From Prevotella sp. HUN102 (GTDB lineage: Bacteria; Bacteroidota; Bacteroidia; Bacteroidales; Bacteroidaceae), in the NCBI RefSeq assembly GCF_000688375.1, contig NZ_JIAF01000001.1:310001-374000 (forward strand): DNA of 64,000 bases, given 5' to 3'. A program made the translations under genes and the position numbers. This document shows, piece after piece, positions 18,184 through 26,866 of this stretch (positions within the stretch are counted from its first letter, which is position 1; each line of letters opens with the position of its first letter). Below the pieces are notes generated by a model. It was given only the letters and a program-made list of their open reading frames with translations. It was not told where the DNA came from and did not search any database.

Positions 18184-20085
18184 ATGGGTTATCTTGAAAC
18201 ATACACTAATTCGTTAAATAATCCGTCTCTTGCTGCTTCTATAAAAAAGACAGCAAAGGAAGTTGCCGACAATGTAGAAAGCCAATTTGATTTCTCTGGT
18301 CAATTAACAGGATTACTATTAGGTAATGTCCAAAGTGGTAAAACAGGGCAAATGTTAGGAGTTATCTCTGATTTAGCAGATAAGGGTTTTCGTGTGTTCA
18401 TACTATTAACAACTGACAATGTCGACCTACAAAGACAGACATACAATAGAGTTAAAGATGCATTGACAACATTTACCGTTTTATCGGAGAGCGATGTAGT
18501 TTCTTTTAACCCTCAAAATCTATTAAAACCCATAGTCATTGTGTTAAAGAAAAACACAAGTGTATTGAGAAAATGGGGTAATTTATTAGCCTCTTCACAA
18601 CTGAACACAGGCTTATGCTTGTGTATTTTTGATGACGAGGCTGATGCTGCAAGTCTTAACACTTTAGTAAATAAGAATAGAACAAGTACAATAAATAAGC
18701 ATCTTCAAAAGATAAAAGAAACCGCATCTTCATCACTTTATTTCGAAGTTACTGCAACTCCACAATCAATTATATTGCAATCAATAGTATCAGGTTGGAA
18801 GCCTGCATTTATAAACTATTTCAAGCCAGGTGAAGCATATTGGGGAGGTAATTTCTTTTATTCCAATCCGACTTCATATTGTATCAGATTTACATCTGAA
18901 AATGAATTAGAAGAAATTAGCGAAGAAGGGGATATATTATGCCCAGAAGGTTTAAGAAAAAGCATAATGTCCTTTTTGGTCGTATGTGCATACAAAAGAA
19001 TCAAAGGTGAGACAAACTGCAACTTTATGATTCATCCAAGCATACGAATTGCCATACACAATAAATTTACTGAGTGTGTTCAGGAATACTTGAATCTACT
19101 ACAACAATCAACTTCTGATGCAGGATTTATTGAACAATTAAAAGAGGCTTGGTCTGATTTGCAACAAACGAAACCAGACTTAACTCATTATGATGATATA
19201 TATGAGCAAGTTATCGATATTTTAGATAACACTTTAATTTGTGTTATACCACTTAACTCAAAAAGTTTTATTTGTCGAGACTCCAACAATCCAGATGCTT
19301 TAGATTTATCAAAAGGCTTTAATATTGTAGTAGGAGGTAATACGCTGGGACGAGGTATTACATTCCCTCATTTGCAAACTGTATATTACTGCCGTTCATC
19401 CAAAACTCCTCAGGCTGATACATTTTGGCAACATTCACGAATTTTTGGATATGATAGAGAGAAGGAACTGGTGAGAATATATATACCTCATACATTACAT
19501 TCTTTGTTTGTTTCGTTAAATGAAGCTAATGAGATTTTAATCAAACAGATAGAAAATGGTATAGATAATGTGCAAATAATCTATCCAGAGGGAATCAAAC
19601 CCACAAGAAAGAATGTTCTTGATAACAAGTACCTAAATATGATAGTAGGTGGAGTAAATATGTTTGCCTCGAATCCTATCTCAAGGTACACACAAGATAT
19701 TGATGATATTGTGGACGCATATACTAACTCTGAATATGTAGATGTGCCAGCGGAACTATTAATAAATATCTTAGGAAAAACAGGTAGCGATATTCAATCT
19801 GACTTTGATAGCAAGAAATATATTGCATGCATAAAAGCCCTTCAAGAAAAACGACCAACTATTAAGTGTCGTTTAATTGTTAGAGTTAATCGTGATATCA
19901 GTAAAGGTACGGGAACACTGCTCTCTCCAACGGATAGAAAGTTGGGTGATAAGTTTAATGATGATATAACTTTAACAATCTATCGAGTTAATGGCTCGGT
20001 AAACAAAGGTTGGGAAGGTATTCCTATTTGGATTCCCAATATCAAGTTCCCTGACGGAATATGTTTTTATGATATTACAGAATAA
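18184..20085 (+). CDS. Z1-domain helicase/ATPase, restriction operon
   Basis: A 633-aa SF2-type ATPase. Walker A is at residues 47-54 (GNVQSGKT), Walker B is LCIFDDEADAAS (DDEAD), motif III-like TATPQS follows, and the Z1 domain is marked by VVGGNTLGRGITFPHLQTVYY and DTFWQHSRIFGYDRE. Z1 proteins occur in restriction operons with 5mC methyltransferases, PLD or Vsr nucleases and often a MutL/MORC-like ATPase; that last partner is absent here. The likely role is DNA translocation coupled to cleavage. It starts 1 bp after the endonuclease stop and is followed by a strong terminator. Confidence 0.88.
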   Translation: MGYLETYTNSLNNPSLAASIKKTAKEVADNVESQFDFSGQLTGLLLGNVQSGKTGQMLGVISDLADKGFRVFILLTTDNVDLQRQTYNRVKDALTTFTVLSESDVVSFNPQNLLKPIVIVLKKNTSVLRKWGNLLASSQLNTGLCLCIFDDEADAASLNTLVNKNRTSTINKHLQKIKETASSSLYFEVTATPQSIILQSIVSGWKPAFINYFKPGEAYWGGNFFYSNPTSYCIRFTSENELEEISEEGDILCPEGLRKSIMSFLVVCAYKRIKGETNCNFMIHPSIRIAIHNKFTECVQEYLNLLQQSTSDAGFIEQLKEAWSDLQQTKPDLTHYDDIYEQVIDILDNTLICVIPLNSKSFICRDSNNPDALDLSKGFNIVVGGNTLGRGITFPHLQTVYYCRSSKTPQADTFWQHSRIFGYDREKELVRIYIPHTLHSLFVSLNEANEILIKQIENGIDNVQIIYPEGIKPTRKNVLDNKYLNMIVGGVNMFASNPISRYTQDIDDIVDAYTNSEYVDVPAELLINILGKTGSDIQSDFDSKKYIACIKALQEKRPTIKCRLIVRVNRDISKGTGTLLSPTDRKLGDKFNDDITLTIYRVNGSVNKGWEGIPIWIPNIKFPDGICFYDITE

Positions 20086-20088
20086 CAG

Positions 20089-20121
20089 TAATGGCGACCA
20101 CTTACAGATTGGTCGCCATTA
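20089..20121. terminator. Terminator between the Z1 gene and mobV
   Basis: TAATGGCGACCA (20089-20100) pairs with TGGTCGCCATTA (20110-20121). The two flanking genes converge on it, so it serves both. Confidence 0.85.
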
Positions 20122-20124
20122 TTG

Positions 20125-21528
20125 TTAGAGTTTCATGCCACTACTTCTTCTCGGCTGTATAGGCTGACGGAATGACTGTCGGAGTTTGTCATATTGCTCG
20201 TTGAACCATTGGCTGAGAGGTATTCGATTTGCGGTTAAGGTCAGACGCTTATCGTTATCTCGTAGAATCTGTAACGGGGTGTTTTCAGTAGCAAACCATC
20301 GGTTATGCTCTGAGGAGAATAGTCGTCCCGTAAAGTTCAGCACTTTGCCTTTAATCAGTTCAGCAAACTCCATAGCCGAGAGCCCGATTTGCTTGGCGAG
20401 GCGTTCCAATCGCAGGAGGTGGGCAAAATTTGGATACCAACGATGAGCAGTGTTGATTATCGAATTGAGGATGTTGGTCTCTTCCTTATGCTCAGCCTCC
20501 TTTGCTTCGAGAGCCTTGCGATGCTCGTTATCCTTGTTCATCATAGTTCTGCTATGCTCCACCTGCATTTGCTTGATGTTGGTTTGCAGTTGCTCAATGG
20601 TCTCATCTCGGATTGCGATTTCATCTCTCAAATCCTCGTTCTTGCGTTCCAATGATTTCATCTTACCACTACCGAAAAGAGAACTCACACCGCTTGCAAG
20701 GGCTGTGGCTGCATCGGTGGCTACGCTTTTGAGTTTGTCGGTGCGTATCTCCGATTTCACCTGTTTGAGTTCTTGCTCGGCAAGATCTATCTGGTGTTCC
20801 TTATGCTGCCTCTCAGCCTCGATGCGTTCAAGCTCGGCACGCTGCTTCTCGATGATGAAGTCGTTACGCTCCAAATGCTCCTTGCCCGTCTCGGCTTTGG
20901 ATTGCCCTCGCTCCATTGATAGAATTTCAGATAGCAATGTCTGCATCTGTGTCATATCATCATCGTTGAGTTTGTAACTTTTGCCCGTTTCGTGATTCAT
21001 CCAATCGAATACGATATGGGCGTGGTAGTTCGGCTTAAACCATCTGCCACCGATTTGAAAACTCTCCTTATCGTCTGTATCGGGCTTGCCACTCAGCCAA
21101 TGCCCCTCGTCTTTGTGTAGGAATATCTGAAGCGGTGTGATGCCCCAACGCTCCCGGCACTCCTCGCCAAACCTGAGAACATCTTCCAATGTGGTGTCGG
21201 ACTTGATGAGTAACACGCCCTCACGAATGGGCGAGCATCCCGACACCTTGATAATCTTGCCACTCTTGGTTTTGCGTTCTCGCTCTTTCTCCTGCATCGC
21301 TCGCCCCGTCTTTGCCTTAACCATCTGCTTGATGTTGTCGTAATGCGTCTGTAAATCGTAGTCACCCAAGCGAGGGTTTATCCAATGCTCGTTGTCGGCA
21401 ACGAGTTCGGGAATGAGGTAGATTTTCGACTCCCCGATGTTACGGATATATTCGGGAGTTCTGAGGTTGTGAGCCTCGCTTGATGATATGTTGCAAGGCT
21501 TGATATGTATGCTGCTTTTTATTGCCAT
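20125..21528 (-). CDS. MobV-family relaxase
   Basis: Nicks DNA at oriT and leads the strand in conjugative mobilization. The 467-aa protein has the Pre/Mob N-terminal domain: an N-terminal NISSSEAHNLR segment, LIPELVADNEHWIN, and the metal-binding signature FLHKDEGHW ... NYHAHIVFDWMN, about residues 140-185. Residues 215-360 are a long coiled coil rich in Glu, Lys and Gln. Such Bacteroidota relaxases (BmgA type) are encoded next to oriT and depend on a helper's type IV secretion. The gene is the third or fourth in a minus-strand replication/mobilization operon. Confidence 0.9.
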   Translation of the reverse strand: MAIKSSIHIKPCNISSSEAHNLRTPEYIRNIGESKIYLIPELVADNEHWINPRLGDYDLQTHYDNIKQMVKAKTGRAMQEKERERKTKSGKIIKVSGCSPIREGVLLIKSDTTLEDVLRFGEECRERWGITPLQIFLHKDEGHWLSGKPDTDDKESFQIGGRWFKPNYHAHIVFDWMNHETGKSYKLNDDDMTQMQTLLSEILSMERGQSKAETGKEHLERNDFIIEKQRAELERIEAERQHKEHQIDLAEQELKQVKSEIRTDKLKSVATDAATALASGVSSLFGSGKMKSLERKNEDLRDEIAIRDETIEQLQTNIKQMQVEHSRTMMNKDNEHRKALEAKEAEHKEETNILNSIINTAHRWYPNFAHLLRLERLAKQIGLSAMEFAELIKGKVLNFTGRLFSSEHNRWFATENTPLQILRDNDKRLTLTANRIPLSQWFNEQYDKLRQSFRQPIQPRRSSGMKL

Positions 21529-21576
21529 AGTTCTTTGATTTTATTGGTTACAATTAGACCGTTTGTTTGCTTGCTT

Positions 21577-21667
21577 CCGCTTACGGGGTTCTTAGGGGCA
21601 ACGCCCATAAGCGGAGTGCAGAGAGGTCACTCTGCCCCACAACTACACATCGGCGAAGCGTGTAGTT
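21577..21667. other. Hairpin cluster, candidate oriT
   Basis: Three inverted repeats lie between the primase and relaxase genes: CCGCTTA (21577-21583) with TAAGCGG (21608-21614), GCAGAG (21618-21623) with CTCTGC (21630-21635), and AACTACAC (21641-21648) with GTGTAGTT (21660-21667). Position directly upstream of the relaxase gene fits an origin of transfer. The nick site is not identified. Confidence 0.55.
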
Positions 21668-21675
21668 ATAGTGGG

Positions 21676-22641
21676 CTATAACCTGAAGCCTCGTTTCTTC
21701 TTCGGCTGCGGTTGTAGTATCCGTTTTACGGATTGAACTTGCGATTTCTTTACTGCTTGTTTCGCTTGTATTCTGTGGCGTAAGTAGTCGTTCAAATCCT
21801 TATGCTCGGCATAGTGTTTCGACATATCCCGAAGCCTGTCTCCGAACATCTTTTTCAGACTCTCCACTGCTGTTTGTCCTGCCTGGTCGTTGTCGAGGAA
21901 ACAGCCGATTCTGCTGTATGGTCTTAGCAGTCGTTCCGCTTTTGAGAGGTTGGTGACGGAGTTGAGTACCATATAATCCTGTGCCTCGATGCGAGGCTCT
22001 TCGGGGTGGTCGTTTGCCCGAATGGTGAGATACGAGAGGTAATCCATAAACCCCTCGAAGAGATAACACGCTGCTCGTGGCTCGCCCTGCTGTCGAATAT
22101 GGGTAATATCCTTTGGAGCGACGCACCCCTTGAAGTAGCGGTTGCGGAGCTCATAGCCTCCTGCCATATTCGGAAAGCCGATGGCGAAGTATGGTTTGCT
22201 GTTATACTCAAATCGTAACTCCTTACACTCTCTTTTGGCGAGTTCGATGTTTATGCCTCGCTCCTGAAAGTAGGCGGTTAGTGCAGGCGAGGATAACTCG
22301 CCAACCTTTATGTCCTCAAAACTATGATTAGAGGTTTGTTGCTCGCCAAAAGAAAAGGTGGCAGGGCGTATGTATGGTGTCCGCTCCGCTATGCGTGCCA
22401 ACAGATAGGCAACATTGTCGCTATGGTACAACTCGGCTGCCAATGCGATGATATTGCCACCCTTGCCGATACCAAAGTCATACCATTGGTTAAGTTCGGT
22501 GTTTACCTTAAACGAAGCATCGGTTTCGTTTCTCAGTGGTGATTTATACCATAGGCTTTTGCCCTGTTGCTTTACAGGCGTATAGCCCAAACTTTGCAGA
22601 TAGTCTGCTAACTTGATTTGCTTTGCATCGTTGATTGTCAT
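21676..22641 (-). CDS. Toprim-domain primase-like protein
   Basis: A 321-aa protein. The N-terminal part (LADYLQSLGYTP...SLWYKSPLRNETDASFKVN...YDFGIGKGGNIIALA) follows the CHC2 primase layout, though I do not see the zinc cysteines. The Toprim site is visible as YLFEGFMDYLSYL (Glu), VLNSVTNLS, and CFLDNDQAGQTA (DxD). The protein ends in a basic tail (KRILQPQPKKKRGFRL). It likely primes replication of the excised element or of transferred single strand. Confidence 0.85.
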   Translation of the reverse strand: MTINDAKQIKLADYLQSLGYTPVKQQGKSLWYKSPLRNETDASFKVNTELNQWYDFGIGKGGNIIALAAELYHSDNVAYLLARIAERTPYIRPATFSFGEQQTSNHSFEDIKVGELSSPALTAYFQERGINIELAKRECKELRFEYNSKPYFAIGFPNMAGGYELRNRYFKGCVAPKDITHIRQQGEPRAACYLFEGFMDYLSYLTIRANDHPEEPRIEAQDYMVLNSVTNLSKAERLLRPYSRIGCFLDNDQAGQTAVESLKKMFGDRLRDMSKHYAEHKDLNDYLRHRIQAKQAVKKSQVQSVKRILQPQPKKKRGFRL

Positions 22642-22645
22642 ATTA

Positions 22646-22870
22646 CTACGATTTTAAGGTTAATGAAATTTTGTTGATTTGTTGAATCGTTGATGTAATA
22701 TGCTTATATTCAGTTTTGTAACCTCTCAACATCTTCTCAACAAACCGCTCACCAAAAGAGAAATCCACAAACGGGCGTTGTCGCTCTCTCAACTTCTCTT
22801 TTGGCTTGTTGAGATTTTGTTGAGAATGTATATTGCTTGTTATCAGTGTGTTTATACTCATATTCAACAA
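22646..22870 (-). CDS. Possible small operon protein between helicase and primase
   Basis: A 74-codon frame that fills the space between helicase stop and primase start almost exactly (21 bp and 4 bp gaps). The product is basic and would be helical. The DNA also contains an 11-bp inverted repeat, CCAAAAGAGAA (22752-22762) with TTCTCTTTTGG (22794-22804), so the segment may instead be a structured untranslated region. No family recognised. Confidence 0.35.
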   Translation of the reverse strand: MLNMSINTLITSNIHSQQNLNKPKEKLRERQRPFVDFSFGERFVEKMLRGYKTEYKHITSTIQQINKISLTLKS

Positions 22871-22891
22871 TTCAACAGAAAACAGATGATA

Positions 22892-24133
22892 TTACAAGGA
22901 TTCGAGTTGTTCCTTTGTGATTGTGTAGAAGCGTCCAACCCTCCTTGTCGGCTCATAGTGGCAACTTTGGTTGTAGTTGCCTTGATAGGTGGTATAGGTA
23001 AGTCCGTTGGGTGCAGGTATCAGTTTCCAACACTCCTGCACCACCTTTCGCACTTGGTGTTTCTCTACCTTTACCTGCGAGTGCATCAACAGCACAATAA
23101 GGTCGTTAAGGCAGAATGAAACGCTATCCACATTCATAGTAGCCATAATGTCGAGCAACAGCTTCGACATCTCTATCTCCAAACGGTTTCGATTGCTGCG
23201 GATAATCCTCTGCAATGCTTCGGTATGCAGCAATGAGGGGTTGAACCACATTCGGCTCTCCCTCTCGGTGGATAGTTGGCGATGACTGAGAAAATGAAGA
23301 AATGCAGGTATCTCCGCTTTTAGGTGTTGCAGGAAGTTGGTATCATCGGATTGCAAGCGGTTTATCTTGCGTACCCAATAGCGTGTATCTCCTGCATCGA
23401 TGATTACGGGCAGATACTCATTGTTGGAGCATAGCACGAATTTGGCAAAGAAGGCTATCTCATCACGGTCTTTGCCTTTGGCTTCCACCTTGTAGGATAA
23501 TGTGGTACTAAGATTCTTCAATCGCTCGCTGTCCTCCCTGCGATTGAGCAGCACCTCATCGACCACGATAAGCAGCTTGCCAGCCCAATCGGAATTGAAT
23601 TGACTGCGGAAATCCTCGTTGGTGTTGAATGTGACATTGTTCTGAAAGAGGGCTTTCAGAAAATTAAGGAATGTGCTCTTGCCTGTGTTTCGTTCCTCAG
23701 ATACCAACAACAGGATTGGCAACTTCTGAACGGGTTGCAGGTAGAGCAGTTGCAGATAGTCCATACCCAACTCATATTGCTCACCGAAGATATGCTCTAC
23801 CAATGATCGGATAGAGGGAAAATCTCCCTCCTGTGGTCGGTGGTCTATCGGCTCATAGAGGTTAAGGAACTTGCCGATTACAGGGCGGTAGCCGATGTGT
23901 TCGGGTACGGTGCAGAAACCGTCATACTTGGGAACGCTGCCGATATAGTCCTTGCTATAGTCTTGGCGGAGCGTTTCATTGTTCCACGGGATACGCCTCT
24001 TCACATATCCACCACTCAGTCTCGGCTGCTCCACAATCTTGTAGAGTGTTGTTCCCACTCGGATAAATTCTTCTTTTGCCATACCACCATCTGATGGCGA
24101 TTGATGACTTGATGTAACTTTTTTAGCTTCCAT
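22892..24133 (-). CDS. Helicase/primase-helicase (DUF5906-like) of the mobile element
   Basis: A 413-aa P-loop ATPase of the superfamily-3 type common in Bacteroidota mobilizable elements. Walker A is LVSEERNTGKSTFLNFLKAL (about residues 142-161), Walker B is KLLIVVDEVLL, and a sensor Asn segment (FAKFVLCSNNEYLP) follows. The C-terminal third is probably a winged-helix region. It likely unwinds the element's origin for the neighbouring Toprim primase. It is the first gene of the operon, with a shared upstream box at 24195. Confidence 0.8.
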   Translation of the reverse strand: MEAKKVTSSHQSPSDGGMAKEEFIRVGTTLYKIVEQPRLSGGYVKRRIPWNNETLRQDYSKDYIGSVPKYDGFCTVPEHIGYRPVIGKFLNLYEPIDHRPQEGDFPSIRSLVEHIFGEQYELGMDYLQLLYLQPVQKLPILLLVSEERNTGKSTFLNFLKALFQNNVTFNTNEDFRSQFNSDWAGKLLIVVDEVLLNRREDSERLKNLSTTLSYKVEAKGKDRDEIAFFAKFVLCSNNEYLPVIIDAGDTRYWVRKINRLQSDDTNFLQHLKAEIPAFLHFLSHRQLSTERESRMWFNPSLLHTEALQRIIRSNRNRLEIEMSKLLLDIMATMNVDSVSFCLNDLIVLLMHSQVKVEKHQVRKVVQECWKLIPAPNGLTYTTYQGNYNQSCHYEPTRRVGRFYTITKEQLESL

Positions 24134-24194
24134 ATTTCACTCTTTTTGGTTTGAAAAATGTCAGCTACAAAAATATAAGTGATTGACGGATAAG

Positions 24195-24206
24195 TTGCTA
24201 CGCAAT
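24195..24206. promoter_or_regulatory. TTGCTACGCAAT box, copy 1
   Basis: TTGCTACGCAAT sits 62 bp upstream of the helicase start. An identical box, in a similar context with GCAGAA and TATGA after it, sits 49 bp upstream of the integrase start (26915-26926). It contains the half-sites TTGC/GCAA. A common operator for both minus-strand operons is likely. Confidence 0.5.
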
Positions 24207-24350
24207 TTATAGCAGAATGATGAATAAGATACATTGAGGGTGGAAATGTGAGGGGTATAGTTGGTATGATACCATTAAAAACCAGGTATTTACTCTTGTT
24301 TGTTATAAATTGACTAGCTTTGCAGTATAGTTTGTTTGAATAGTAAACAT

Positions 24351-25232
24351 ATGGTAGAATATACAAGTAGTAGATTGTGTTTCAAAGCTGATGTAATTGA
24401 GCCTTTGAAAGAGACTGATTCTTTTGTTGTACATACTCCTGATGGAACATTTATGTTTACAAAGGCAGATTTCTATCGTGTATTTCCAAATGTAATTGAA
24501 ACAAAAAGCTATCAAGAGGGACGATTATATAGTTGTAAATATCCACCCAAACGAGCATTGCCATTTTTAATATCAGGTCAAAAACAAGGAGATAATAATA
24601 CGAAAAAACAATCTCCTAAAAATGTACACAAAACGAATACTCCTCAAAAAGATATTGTCGGAGACGATATTCGACAAAAGATAAAAGAGATAGGTCTGTT
24701 GTGGCGTAACTCTCCTTATAATCCATCAATAAATATTGAAGTACTCAAAAAATGGGACAATCTAATTGAAGAATGGATTAAAGACGAAACGATGCCTTTA
24801 ATTATTCGTAAAGAGACAAGCAAACGAGGTCAGGGGTTTAACCATCCTTGCGGAAGAGAAATTATAGTCTCAGATAATACGGTGGCAATTTGGGTGTTTA
24901 GCAATGTGCTTGATGGCAAAGTATTTACTTTGAGCGATATAAAAGAACTGCTACAAAACAATGAATTGCCAATGGTCTTTATGGCAACAAATGAGATTAA
25001 GGAAAAGGCTAAATATACCAAACCATTAGGTTGTCATTCGTTGCCGAATTGGAAATTATGCCATATTCAACCTGTGGGATTCAATACTAATAAAAGCATT
25101 GAAAATTTGGATATATCGGAAATCAAAGAGCATTTTAGGAAGTATGTAAATCCAAATAATATGTTCGTGCTTCCCAAAGAAATTGGCTATTTAGGGGAAA
25201 TTGATGTATTCATTGAAGAGCAGAAACGATAA
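24351..25232 (+). CDS. Unassigned cargo protein, HNH-like pattern near the C-terminus
   Basis: A 293-aa protein on the opposite strand to its neighbours. Residues 1-70 read FVVHTPDGTFMFTKADFYRVF...CKYPPKRALPFL; residues 70-100 are a Lys/Gln/Asn linker; the C-terminal half has SKRGQGFNHPCGREII, then NWKLCHIQPVGFN, HFRKYVNPNNMFVLPKEIGYLGE. The spacing of the His in CHIQP and the Asn in NPNNMF resembles an HNH/His-Me nuclease site, but this is a weak pattern match and I do not recognise the family. Single gene, AT-rich, with a terminator after it: typical of a defence or cargo gene in an IME. Confidence 0.6.
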   Translation: MVEYTSSRLCFKADVIEPLKETDSFVVHTPDGTFMFTKADFYRVFPNVIETKSYQEGRLYSCKYPPKRALPFLISGQKQGDNNTKKQSPKNVHKTNTPQKDIVGDDIRQKIKEIGLLWRNSPYNPSINIEVLKKWDNLIEEWIKDETMPLIIRKETSKRGQGFNHPCGREIIVSDNTVAIWVFSNVLDGKVFTLSDIKELLQNNELPMVFMATNEIKEKAKYTKPLGCHSLPNWKLCHIQPVGFNTNKSIENLDISEIKEHFRKYVNPNNMFVLPKEIGYLGEIDVFIEEQKR

Positions 25233-25276
25233 AAGACAAATAGCAGGTATTTGATTGCGTACCTGCTATTTGTCTT
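25233..25276. terminator. Bidirectional terminator, 25.25 kb
   Basis: AAGACAAATAGCAGGTA (25233-25249) pairs perfectly with its complement at 25260-25276. Genes converge on it from both sides. Confidence 0.9.
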
Positions 25277-25279
25277 AAA

Positions 25280-25642
25280 TTATGCCATACCCGACGTAGC
25301 ATTTGCAAGCGAAAAGAGATAACATACTTTCTCTTTTCGTCCGCATATCCTCTTTAACAACTTACCCCGTATCTTCTCCGCACCGTATGAGTTGATGCGG
25401 AAAGCGAGGGCTGCAATCATATCCATATTGTAGAGGGTAGCCCAATAGGTATATGGTATCACCTCGCAATGTTGCGTGTGTTCCGCTATCACTCCGCTTT
25501 TGTATATGCCTCGGATAGCAGCCTTTAATGTGGGTGCTGCTACATCAAACAGCACCACAAGTTCCGAAAACGACATCCATACATTACTATCGGGGATGTT
25601 CACATAGCCCAATTCGCTGATTATTATAATTGCTCGTTCCAT
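25280..25642 (-). CDS. RhuM-like HTH protein next to the integrase (unit 1)
   Basis: A 120-aa protein whose core resembles the N-terminal domain of RhuM-family proteins: SNVWMSFSELVVLFDVAAPTLKAAIRGIYKSGVI, then YNMDMIAALAFRINSYGAEKIR. In RhuM the equivalent reads V-W-L-T-x-x-E-h-A-x-L-F ... I-Y-x-x-G ... Y-N-L-D-h-I. It starts 3 bp after the tyrosine recombinase stop. A relative occupies the same position after the recombinase of unit 2 (29832-30248), which suggests a job with the recombinase, perhaps as a regulator or directionality factor. Confidence 0.65.
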   Translation of the reverse strand: MERAIIIISELGYVNIPDSNVWMSFSELVVLFDVAAPTLKAAIRGIYKSGVIAEHTQHCEVIPYTYWATLYNMDMIAALAFRINSYGAEKIRGKLLKRICGRKEKVCYLFSLANATSGMA

Positions 25643-25645
25643 ACC

Positions 25646-26866
25646 TTATGCCATTATTGTATTGCCGAATGATTGATTCAATTGGTTGCCGAACATCGTC
25701 AAATCCTTGTCAATTTTCTCGGTGGTAATCTTCGCATACAACTGTGTTGTAACTATGTTCGTATGCCCCAAAAATCGGCTTACACTCTCGATTGGCATAC
25801 CCTTACTCAGAGCGAGGGTTGCGAATCCATGCCTTGAGCAATGAAATGAAATATCCTTGCCGACTCCGCACTCTTTTATCATCTTTTTCAAGGGTTTACA
25901 GATATTCCAATAGTTCAAATTCGGGAATACGAGTTTGTTTTCTTGGAATGGTTCATATCGCTTGATTATCTGCAATGGAATATCCAATAACTTCACTTGA
26001 AACGGGATTTTGGTCTTGTGTCGCTTCGACAATATCCATTTCTCACCATTCACCTCTACAATATCATCGGTGGTAAGTTCCTTAATATCCACGAAAGATA
26101 AGGCTGTGAAACTTGCGAACACGAACAAATCTCGGATATACGCCAACTTGCTATCGGTAAATTCGTGTGTCATTACCGCTTTCAATTCATCTTCGGTCAA
26201 AAACTCTCGTTCCTTGACATTGGGGCTTATGTGGAATTGGGCAAATGGATTTCTCGGCATCAGACCGTTGTAATGGGCACGCATAACAACACCTTTGAGC
26301 CACACACAATTTGCCCAAATACTTCCATTCTGCAACCCTCTGTCTGTTGCTAGGAATACCGCAAACTCCTTGATGAAGTCGGGAGTAAGCTCAATCATAG
26401 ACATATCATTTCGTTTGTAGTTTGCCTTGATGAACGCTGCAACATGGTTTCTTGCCCGTACTCTTGACATATAGGTAGACATAGTTCGGTCTGTGCCTAC
26501 ACGCTTCTTGAATGTGGCATTATCTTTATCAAACGCACCGAGTAATGTTTCATACTCAGTTCCGATGCCTTGATAGGCATTGCGTACCATTTCAGCAGTT
26601 ACATAGGCTTCTCTGTCCGACAAGCGTTGGTAGTGCTTGATGATTTGAGCCTTGATATTATCCAAAGCAAGATTGAGTTCCCTTGCTTCCTTGCTCTTGC
26701 CTTTGGCTCGGTTGCCTTTCACATCCCAAAGCTCTTTTGCAATGGTACGCTTACAACTGAATTGGGCTACTGAGCCGTTGATTGTCACTCGTCCCATAAT
26801 GGGAACAATACCGTTTTTCTCTTTGCTTCCGTTCACGTAGAACAGCACCTTAAATGTACTTCGCAT
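25646..26866 (-). CDS. Tyrosine recombinase (integrase) of unit 1
   Basis: A 406-aa integrase with the Bacteroidota layout: an arm-binding/SAM-like N-terminus (VLFYVNGSKEKNGIVPIMGR), core-binding domain, and catalytic domain with HCSRHGFATLAL (HxxR), LGHTNIVTTQLYAKI (His and nucleophile Tyr). At the first catalytic Arg position it has Ser (FTALSFVDI), as in IntDOT of CTnDOT. It is read leftward from the right end of unit 1. A minus-strand TAATTTTG promoter box and a TTGCTACGCAAT box lie just upstream. It most likely integrated unit 1 at a GTAnnTTTGC-type site. Confidence 0.93.
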   Translation of the reverse strand: MRSTFKVLFYVNGSKEKNGIVPIMGRVTINGSVAQFSCKRTIAKELWDVKGNRAKGKSKEARELNLALDNIKAQIIKHYQRLSDREAYVTAEMVRNAYQGIGTEYETLLGAFDKDNATFKKRVGTDRTMSTYMSRVRARNHVAAFIKANYKRNDMSMIELTPDFIKEFAVFLATDRGLQNGSIWANCVWLKGVVMRAHYNGLMPRNPFAQFHISPNVKEREFLTEDELKAVMTHEFTDSKLAYIRDLFVFASFTALSFVDIKELTTDDIVEVNGEKWILSKRHKTKIPFQVKLLDIPLQIIKRYEPFQENKLVFPNLNYWNICKPLKKMIKECGVGKDISFHCSRHGFATLALSKGMPIESVSRFLGHTNIVTTQLYAKITTEKIDKDLTMFGNQLNQSFGNTIMA

